A stretch of 64,000 nt of DNA from contig CAWFLT010000021.1 in assembly GCA_963816795.1 (NCBI GenBank), forward strand, positions 1 to 64,000, read 5' to 3'. This DNA is from CAWFLT01 sp963816795 (GTDB lineage: Bacteria > Acidobacteriota > Vicinamibacteria > Vicinamibacterales > SCN-69-37). This document shows, piece after piece, positions 1 to 6,192 of this stretch (the stretch's first letter is position 1; every line of letters starts with the position of its first letter). Made by a program: the position numbers and the translations under genes. Below the pieces are notes generated by a model. That model saw only the letters and a program-made list of their open reading frames with translations. It was not told the DNA's origin and searched no databases.

Positions 1-6
1 ATCTAG

Positions 7-411
7 ATGTGCGATCGGCTCGGACGCTACTCGCTCTACAACCAGGGCGTGACGAATCAAAACTACTTGCGCGGCGTCCAGGAGGCCGATGCGAACGGCC
101 GCCTGACCTTCACCGCCATCTTCCCCGGCTGCTATGCGGGACGCTGGCCGCACATTCACTTCGAGGTGTACCCGAGCCTCGCGGGTGCGACGAGCGTGGC
201 CAACAAGGTCGCGACTTCGCAGATCGCGCTGCCCAAGAGCGCGTGCGATCTCGTCTACGCGACCGCGGGCTATCAGAGCAGCGTGACCAACCTGGCGCAG
301 GTGTCGCTCGCCACCGACAACGTCTTCAGGGACGGCTCGGCACTCGAGCTGGCGACCGTCACCGGGTCGGTCGCGAGCGGACTCAGCGCGTCGTTGACGG
401 TAGCGGTATAG
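7..411 (+). CDS. Intradiol ring-cleavage dioxygenase-like protein, C-terminal part
   Basis: Seen: 134 residues open to a TAG stop, with the intradiol iron-site signature GCYAGRWPHIHFEV (Y43, H49, H51) preceded by a YSLYNQGV...LRGVQ segment typical of the family core. Known: these proteins bind non-haem Fe(III) through two Tyr and two His and cleave catechol-type rings between the hydroxyls; many members of this subgroup are exported and have no defined substrate. The upstream part lies outside the window. An in-frame TAG at positions 4-6 directly precedes the first ATG, at a place where relatives usually read Ile-Trp-His-Cys-Asp; a TGG-to-TAG change would explain it, so the ATG at 7 is probably not the real start and the gene is either broken or mis-sequenced here. 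Confidence 0.75.
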   Translation: MCDRLGRYSLYNQGVTNQNYLRGVQEADANGRLTFTAIFPGCYAGRWPHIHFEVYPSLAGATSVANKVATSQIALPKSACDLVYATAGYQSSVTNLAQVSLATDNVFRDGSALELATVTGSVASGLSASLTVAV

Positions 412-419
412 GACACGCG

Positions 420-850
420 TTACCCAGCTTTGGCGGCGCCCGGCGCGATCCCCGCACGCGCCGCAGCAACGATCGACCGGGGCCGGCCCCTGATCGACCG
501 GCTCGAGGTCGGTGCCGAGCGATCGCGACCGATGCGGCCCGACCGGCTGGGCGCAGAGCGCGTGGACCGGCCTGCTCGGAGACGGCCCGGCGCGCGCCCA
601 CGAGCTGAGCTGTTGACGCGGAACCGCGCGAACTGCGCCCGCACCTCGGCCGCTGAGCGAGACCGGTCGAAGAACATCAAGTCGTCGAGTCGTCCGTTGA
701 AGGCGGTTCCGTTCGAGCGAGTTCTGCGGAAAGCTGCCGCCGATTTTGATGCTCGCCGGGTTGGTCGCCGACGTCACGTCAGGCTCGGGATCGCCGGCCA
801 CCGCCCAAGCGATCACCGACGCGTTCTCACCCGCATCGCGCAGTCGCCTA
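420..850 (-). pseudogene. Relic of a LamG/concanavalin-like domain
   Basis: This gap between the dioxygenase-like gene and the PQQ-repeat gene has no intact gene. On the minus strand, two adjoining frames read like the end of a LamG-type lectin domain: first ASVIAWAVAGDPEP...ASIKIGGSF (about 850-730), then after a one-base shift near 712 GTAFNGRLDDLMFFDRSRS and AAEVRAQFARF (about 712-610). The pattern 'FNGRLDDxxxFDRxxSAAEV' is the usual terminal strand of bacterial LamG domains. No start codon or upstream domain is present because the sequence runs into the divergent gene at 871. After about 600 the frame becomes Arg/Ser/Gly-rich without family character. A decayed fragment is the likeliest reading; a frameshifted exported protein is the alternative. 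Confidence 0.42.
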
Positions 851-870
851 CAATATCGGGGGAATTCCAC

Positions 871-2182
871 GTGCTTCGCATTTGCGCTGACCGGGCGTTT
901 GTCGCCGCGCTCGTCTTGGCGGCTCGGTGGTGGCGGCGTCGCAAACGTCCGGGTGGATGCAGTGGCGAGGTCCGCTCAACACCGGCATGGCGGTGGGCGA
1001 TGCGCCGCTGCGTTGGAGCGACACTGACGGCATCGTCTGGAAAGTGCCGGTGCCGGGACGCGGACATTCGACGCCGATCATCGCGGGCGACCGCCTGTTC
1101 GTCACGACGGCCGTTCCGACGGGCCGTGCGCCGGCGCCATCGGGCCGCACGCCGCGGCGGCGGCGGGAACGCGGACGCCGGTCTCGAGCACCGATTCGAG
1201 GTGCTCGCCATCGATCGGGCCACCGGACGAACCGTCTGGCAGCGGACCGCCACCACGGCGACTCCTCACGAGGGATATCACCGCAGCTACGGAAGCTTCG
1301 CGTCCAACTCACCCGTGACCGACGGCAAGCGGATCTACGCCTTCTTCGGCTCTCGCGGGCTCTTCGTCTATTCGCTCGACGGCGATCTCCTCTGGCAGAA
1401 GGACTTCGGCGTCAAGCTGCGCATGGACAACGGGTGGGGTGAAGGCACGGCGCCGACGCTCCACGACAACCGGCTGATTCTGCACTTCGATCACCTGGAC
1501 GGCGGCTTTCTGACGATGCTCGATGCGGAGACCGGCCGTGAACTCTGGCGCGTGCCGCGGACCGAGCGCTACAACTGGGCCGCGCCGTTCGTGGCGACCC
1601 ACGGCGGCCGGCGTCAGATCGTCGTCAACGGCGAGACGACGCGCGCGTATGACTTCGACACGGGTGCGCTCATCTGGGAAGCCGCCGGCCTCGGAGAGAA
1701 CTCGGTGCCGCAGATGGTCCAGCACCGCGATCTGGTGTTTGCGATGAGCGGCCACACCATCAAGCTGCTCATGGCGATCCGCCTGGGCCGTACGGGCGTG
1801 CTGACCGGCACGGACGCGATCGCCTGGTCCACCGCGCGCGGCGTCTCGTATACGCCGTCGCCGCTCCTCCACGACGGCCGGCTGTACGTCGTCAGCGACG
1901 CCGGCCTGGTGAGCTGCTTCGACGCGATGACCGGCCGGCCGCTTCTTCGAACAGCGCCGGCTGCCCAAGCCGTACAACTTCAAGGCGTCGCCCGTCGGCG
2001 CGAACGGCAAGCTCTACCTCGCGACCGAGGAGGGCGACGTCGTCGTGCTCCGCCTCGCCGATCGATTCGAAGTGCTGGCGACCAACACGCTGACGGATCA
2101 GTCGTTCATCGCGTCGCCGCTGGTCGCCGACGGGTCGATCTACCTGCGCAGCCGCACGCACTTGTTTCGGATCGGACGCTGA
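871..2182 (+). CDS. PQQ-like beta-propeller protein, frameshifted as sequenced
   Basis: An exported eight-bladed propeller-type protein. Successive frames give a hydrophobic N terminus from GTG 871 (FVAALVLAA), then WMQWRGPLNTGMA (a common opening of this family), and repeated blade motifs LAIDRATGRTVW, MLDAETGRELW, YDFDTGALIW and CFDAMTGR, ending LRSRTHLFRIGR before TGA 2180-2182. The frame changes near 925, 1135 and 1943. Conservation continues across each break, so these look like indels, not true ends. Known: such proteins bind no PQQ in most cases and serve as scaffolds or periplasmic binding surfaces; a specific role cannot be assigned. TACAAT lies about 20 bases before the start and could be a -10 element. 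Confidence 0.72.
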
Positions 2183-2188
2183 CAGCTA

Positions 2189-3364
2189 TCACCGCCGGCG
2201 TTCAACCAGCCGCCAGAAGCGCGCCTCGTCAATCAGCGTGATCCGATGGCCCTTCGCGCGGAGGCGCTTGATCTCCATCAGCTTCAACCCGCCGTCGCGC
2301 CCGGCCGCCTGTAGCGGATTCGGCCGGCCGCGCACGACGACAGTCGTCTTGGCCGAAGGCATCCCGTGCACGACGGCGCCGGCCCGCTTCGCGGCGGCGC
2401 TGGCTTCGCGGCGCCGCGTCGTCAGGATGCCAGTGAACGCGATGTGCGCGCCCTTCAACGTCCGGAGCGCACCGACGGCGAGGCGCGCCGGCGGGCTGCC
2501 GAGCGCCGCAATCAAATCGTCGGCGCTCTCGTAGCGCTTGCGCCGCTCGCCGATGCAGCGGTAGACGATCTCCTTCAGTTCGTCGCTACAGGCGAGATGG
2601 CGCACTTCGTGCGTCCGCACGCGCTCTCGTGCGTCGCCTTTGACGAGCATCGCCAGCAACTGGCCCACCTGATACACGTCGTCGCGGGCCCGCCATTTCG
2701 GCGCGCCGCCGGCGAGCATGTCACTCGGCACCATCGAGCGGTTGAGCGTCCGCGAGGTGACGCCGCGGCGGTTGCTCTGCTGCCGGACGATGCCGAAGTC
2801 GCCCAGCTTGAGGCGCGGCCCGTCGCAGACGAAGACGTTGACGGGCGTCAGGTCGCGATGGAGCAGGCTGCCGCGATGAAGCTTACCCAGGACCTGCAGG
2901 ATGCCGGCGATTTCCCGCCGGGCGACGCGTTCGATCCAGCCATCGCGCCCGCGCTCGAGAAACGCGCTCAGATCGCCATGGCGGGCGTACTCGAGCGCCA
3001 GCACGTACAGCACTTGACCGGCGGGCCGGACGATGGGGAACGCGTCGAAGACGCGAATCGCCCGCGGATGGTCGTCGAGCAGGCGCCCGAAGTACGCCTC
3101 CCGGATCCAGCCGTCGATGTGGGCGCTGACCTTGAGGCAGACGACCGGTGGCACCGTGGTCGATCGGCCGAGCCGCCTGGCCAGATAGACCTGACCGAAC
3201 CCGCCCTGCCCGAGCCATCGTTCGACGCGGTACTCGAGGTCCGTCTCCGGGCTCGTGATGACTTGCGCCGGGACAAGATGGTCGGCCTCCGCGGCCCGGC
3301 CGGGGTGAGCGGTCGCGATGTGCGTCGTCGCGTTCGGAGAGACGCGACGGGCCGAATCAGGCAT
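2189..3364 (-). CDS. Ser/Thr protein kinase with C-terminal BRCT domain
   Basis: 391 residues from ATG 3364. The kinase domain covers roughly residues 46-290: Gly-rich loop LGQGGFGQVYLAR (51-63), candidate ATP lysine K78 in CLKVS, catalytic loop HRDLTPVN (169-176), DFG 189-191. The activation segment lacks the usual GTPxYxxPE and reads SRTLNRSMVPSDMLAGG. Residues about 303-390 form a BRCT-like domain (LKGAHIAFTGIL, then a Lys/Arg-rich helix, SAKTTVVVRG, and a terminal ITLIDEARFWRLVE), resembling those of NAD-dependent ligases. Known: BRCT domains bind phosphopeptides or DNA ends. Inference: a cytosolic kinase whose BRCT directs it to DNA or to its own phosphorylated products. The start was placed after a long upstream open stretch with no kinase similarity, 9 bases from the divergent gene's ATG. 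Confidence 0.85.
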   Translation of the reverse strand: MPDSARRVSPNATTHIATAHPGRAAEADHLVPAQVITSPETDLEYRVERWLGQGGFGQVYLARRLGRSTTVPPVVCLKVSAHIDGWIREAYFGRLLDDHPRAIRVFDAFPIVRPAGQVLYVLALEYARHGDLSAFLERGRDGWIERVARREIAGILQVLGKLHRGSLLHRDLTPVNVFVCDGPRLKLGDFGIVRQQSNRRGVTSRTLNRSMVPSDMLAGGAPKWRARDDVYQVGQLLAMLVKGDARERVRTHEVRHLACSDELKEIVYRCIGERRKRYESADDLIAALGSPPARLAVGALRTLKGAHIAFTGILTTRRREASAAAKRAGAVVHGMPSAKTTVVVRGRPNPLQAAGRDGGLKLMEIKRLRAKGHRITLIDEARFWRLVERRR

Positions 3365-3373
3365 GATCAGAGT

Positions 3374-3676
3374 ATGCCCGACGAAAAGCCGATGAAGTCC
3401 GCGTACCAGCTCGCAATGGAGCGGTTCAAGAAAAAGGATGCCGAAGCCGGCGTCGCGTGGGAGCCGCTGACTGAAGCGCAGAAGGCGGCGATCGCGGAAA
3501 TTCGGACCTTCTACGACGCCAAGCTCGCTGAGCTCGGTATCCTCCATCAGGCGAGCCTGCGCAAGACGCTGGATCCGGCCGAGCAGGCGACCCTTGGCGA
3601 GAACCATCGGCGCGAACACGAACGGCTGAGGTCGCAGCGCGATGAGAAGATCGAGCAGGCTCGGCGCTCGTCCTGA
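3374..3676 (+). CDS. Conserved small charged protein
   Basis: 100 residues, not recognised as a named family. The sequence is strongly helical and charged (MERFKKKDAEAG, EAQKAAIAEIRTFYDAKLAELG, ENHRREHERLRSQRDEKIEQ), so an alpha-helical, probably coiled-coil cytosolic protein is likely. There is no signal peptide, Cys cluster or catalytic motif. It starts 9 bases from the divergent kinase-BRCT gene, so the two genes must share or overlap control sequence. A similar opening of the two proteins (MPDE / MPDS) is probably coincidental. The next gene starts 47 bases downstream on the same strand. Confidence 0.7.
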   Translation: MPDEKPMKSAYQLAMERFKKKDAEAGVAWEPLTEAQKAAIAEIRTFYDAKLAELGILHQASLRKTLDPAEQATLGENHRREHERLRSQRDEKIEQARRSS

Positions 3677-3723
3677 GTTACTATGACGGCCCCCGACAGC
3701 TCACCGCCGCTGGAGGTGTCTGC

Positions 3724-4083
3724 ATGGCCGAGTCAACGCCAACGCCCCAGAACGCTGCTGCGGACCTGCCGCGCTGTCTGCTGGGGCATTGGATCCGGTC
3801 GCACGAGGAGGACAAGGCCGGCGTCCGCGCCTACCGTCCGGCGAGCTACAAGTTTCCGCCCTCACGCGGTCGCGACGGATTTGAGTTTCGCGCGCGAGGA
3901 GAGCTCGTGTATTTTGGAATTGCCCGTGGCGACGGATCAGAATCACTCCCTGGGACCTGGATCCTCGAAGGCTCCGACCGGCTCCGCATCAGCGTGAAGA
4001 CGACGCGCTTCCAGCCCTTCGTGTTGCAAGTCGTGTCCTGCGATGGCGACCTCCTGAAGGTGCGTCCGGTTGACCAGGGTTGA
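3724..4083 (+). CDS. Conserved hypothetical protein
   Basis: 119 residues from ATG 3724, preceded by a good ribosome-binding site (GGAGGTG at 3711). No family recognised. The sequence has a compact beta-rich look: CLLGHWIRSHEED, FEFRARGELVYFGIARG, GTWILEGSDRLRISV and FQPFVLQVVSCDGDLLKVR, which resembles small lipocalin- or META-like barrels that measure 'threshold' beta strands; that is only an impression. No signal peptide or metal site. Its stop is 13 bases before the argA start, so the two are probably co-transcribed. Confidence 0.68.
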   Translation: MAESTPTPQNAAADLPRCLLGHWIRSHEEDKAGVRAYRPASYKFPPSRGRDGFEFRARGELVYFGIARGDGSESLPGTWILEGSDRLRISVKTTRFQPFVLQVVSCDGDLLKVRPVDQG

Positions 4084-4096
4084 AGGCACCGCCAGC

Positions 4097-5377
4097 ATGA
4101 AACTGACCGACCTGCGGGGCATCCTGCAGTACATTCCCCAGTTCCGCGAGAAGACGTTCATCCTCGCGATCGACGGCGACATCGTCACCGACGACAACTT
4201 TGCGACCCTGCTCCTCGACGTCGCGCTGCTCTGGTCGCTGAACATCCGGGTCGTGCTGGTCCACGGCGCGTCGGAGCAGATCCGATCGCTCGCGCGCGAT
4301 CGGAAAGTGGCGGCGTCGGATTTCGACGGCGCCGGCGTGACCGATGCGGTCACGCTCGATTTGGCGCTGACGGCGGCGACGCGGCTCACGCACGAGATTC
4401 TCGAGGGGCTGTCGGCCAACGACCTGCGGGCCGCCTGCACCAATGTGATCACCGCGCATCCGCTCGGAATCCTGCAGGGCGTCGATCATCTTTTTACCGG
4501 CAAGGTCGAGCGTGTGGACGGCGAGTTACTGCAGTCGCTGCTGGCGCAGGGCGTGGTGCCGGTCGTGCCGCCGCTTGGCTTCGACGGCGACGGCAAGACG
4601 TATCGCGTGAACTCGGACCGCGTCGCGGTCGCCGTGGCCGAGGAGCTCAAGGCGATCAAGCTGATCTTCGTCACGTCGCAGGATGGTCTGGTCCACCGTG
4701 GACAGATCATCCGGCAGATGCTGGTGCCCGAGCTGTTGAAGCTGGTCGACCAGGACGCCGCCGGGTTTGCGCCCCCCATGCTGCTCAAAGCGCAGTACGC
4801 TGCCGCGGCAGGCAGCGTCGGCGTGCCGCGCGTGCACGTCATCAACGGCACCCTCGACGAGGGGCTCCTCGGCGAAGTGTTCTCGAACCACGGCCTCGGA
4901 ACGCTGATCTACGCCAACGAGTACCAGCAGATCCGGCCGGCCAAGAAGAAGGATCTGCGCGCAATTCAGATGCTGACCAAGCAGGGCGCCGACACCGACG
5001 AGCTGGTGAAGCGGACCCGCGGCACGATCGAGAAGGGCCTCAGCGACTACTTCATCTTCGAGATCGACCGGAACCCGGTCGCCTGCGTCGCGCTGCACGT
5101 GTATCCCGAGACGAATCAGGGCGAACTGGCGTCGCTCTATGTCAGCTCGTCACACGAGAATCAGGGGATCGGACGCAAGCTGATCCAGTTCGTCGAGAAC
5201 CGCGCGCGCGAGTTAGGCCTGCGCGAGCTGCTGGCGCTCTCGACGCAGGCGTTCACGTTCTTCCAGTCGAAGGGCGGGTTCGTCGAAGGCCGGCCCGACG
5301 ATCTTCCGCCCGCCCGGCGCGAACGGTACGACCAGAGCGGGCGGAATTCGAAAGTCCTGGTCAAGAAGCTGAAGTAG
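4097..5377 (+). CDS. argA: Amino-acid N-acetyltransferase (N-acetylglutamate synthase)
   Basis: 426 residues. First step of arginine synthesis: acetyl-CoA plus glutamate gives N-acetylglutamate. Residues about 1-260 form an amino-acid-kinase fold (FILAIDGDIVTDDNFATLL, VVLVHGASEQI, a VNSDRVAVAVAEELKAIKL segment near 175) and about 280-426 a GNAT acyltransferase domain with the acetyl-CoA loop HENQGIGRKLIQF. This two-domain build is that of the classical ArgA; the kinase-fold domain binds arginine for feedback inhibition rather than phosphorylating. ATG 4097 was preferred to an in-frame ATG at 4070, which overlaps the preceding gene. No other arginine genes are adjacent. Confidence 0.9.
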   Translation: MKLTDLRGILQYIPQFREKTFILAIDGDIVTDDNFATLLLDVALLWSLNIRVVLVHGASEQIRSLARDRKVAASDFDGAGVTDAVTLDLALTAATRLTHEILEGLSANDLRAACTNVITAHPLGILQGVDHLFTGKVERVDGELLQSLLAQGVVPVVPPLGFDGDGKTYRVNSDRVAVAVAEELKAIKLIFVTSQDGLVHRGQIIRQMLVPELLKLVDQDAAGFAPPMLLKAQYAAAAGSVGVPRVHVINGTLDEGLLGEVFSNHGLGTLIYANEYQQIRPAKKKDLRAIQMLTKQGADTDELVKRTRGTIEKGLSDYFIFEIDRNPVACVALHVYPETNQGELASLYVSSSHENQGIGRKLIQFVENRARELGLRELLALSTQAFTFFQSKGGFVEGRPDDLPPARRERYDQSGRNSKVLVKKLK

Positions 5378-5755
5378 CTACGGCGTCGTCAGGTTCACGG
5401 TCTGGCAGTGTCTGCCGTCGAGCCGGGTGTTGAACATCAACTGACACTCCTCCTGTCCGTCGCGCAAGCCGAAGCGCGCGTGGATCCAGCGGACCTCGTC
5501 GGAATGGTCGAGGTCGGCGTAGAGCGCGGCCAGGCGGCCGGACAGGCCGGCCACGGTCAACACCTGCCGCGAAACGCGCGGCCAGTCGCTCTCCGCGCGC
5601 TCGAACGCGGGCCGAAAACGCTCTTCAATCTGCGCGGCGACCTCGGTGGCGACGCGCTTGTGGCGCGAAGTACAACCGGCAGTGAACGCCGTGATCGTGT
5701 CAGCCAATCCGACGGGCAAGGCGCCCGCCGGCGTCGGGGCGCTGTTCTCAGTCAT
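5378..5755 (-). CDS. Small paralogous protein, copy A
   Basis: 125 residues, unknown function. It shares with the gene just upstream (5765-6130) the same sequence plan: LADTITAFTAGC, a Glu/Arg-rich helix (AAQIEERFRPAFERA), VSRQVLTVAGLSGRLAALYADLD, VRWIHARFGLRDGQEECQ and a terminal GRHCQTVNLTTP. Two of the Cys residues are conserved between the copies. No signal peptide or membrane segment. A strong AGGAGG lies 5 bases before ATG 5755. The two copies are 9 bases apart on the same strand and must be co-transcribed. Stop codon abuts the convergent argA stop. Confidence 0.78.
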   Translation of the reverse strand: MTENSAPTPAGALPVGLADTITAFTAGCTSRHKRVATEVAAQIEERFRPAFERAESDWPRVSRQVLTVAGLSGRLAALYADLDHSDEVRWIHARFGLRDGQEECQLMFNTRLDGRHCQTVNLTTP

Positions 5756-5764
5756 GGGGCCTCC

Positions 5765-6130
5765 TCAGGGTGTGTCGAGGTCGACGCGCTGGCAGTGCCT
5801 GCCGATCGCGCCCTCGCGAGATTGGCACTCGGCCTTGGCATCGCGGAGGCCAAACCGCGCGTGGACCCACTGCACCTTGAAGCTCTGGTCGAGATTCGCG
5901 TAAAGCGCTGCCAGCCGTCCCGCGAGCCGCGCGACGGTCAGGACCTGCATCTTCACCTCGTCCCATTGGCCCTGATTTTCCCGGTATGACTGCTCGAACC
6001 GCTCGATGATTCGGCCCCGCACGTCTGGGGCGACATCCTTGTTCTTCGCGTCACATCCCGCGTTGAACGCCGCAATGGTGTCCTCGAGTCCTTTGGGGAG
6101 ATCGGTCTCGGTGCCGGTCGAATCGTTCAC
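5765..6130 (-). CDS. Small paralogous protein, copy B
   Basis: 121 residues from GTG 6130, chosen because a perfect AGGAGG (6135-6140) stands at the right distance. It is about half identical to copy A: LEDTIAAFNAGCDAKNK, MQVLTVARLAGRLAALYANLD, VQWVHARFGLRDAKAECQ, IGRHCQRVDLDTP. The conserved FGLRD motif and paired Cys residues suggest a small folded regulatory or binding domain. It lies downstream of the kinase/sigma operon on the same strand (62 bases after the kinase stop), so it could be the tail of that operon or a kinase substrate; that link is inference. Function unknown. Confidence 0.78.
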   Translation of the reverse strand: MNDSTGTETDLPKGLEDTIAAFNAGCDAKNKDVAPDVRGRIIERFEQSYRENQGQWDEVKMQVLTVARLAGRLAALYANLDQSFKVQWVHARFGLRDAKAECQSREGAIGRHCQRVDLDTP

Positions 6131-6192
6131 ACTACCTCCTTTGACGCTTGCGCGCCGCGCCCGAGATGATAAACGCTCGGCGCGGCAATTTG

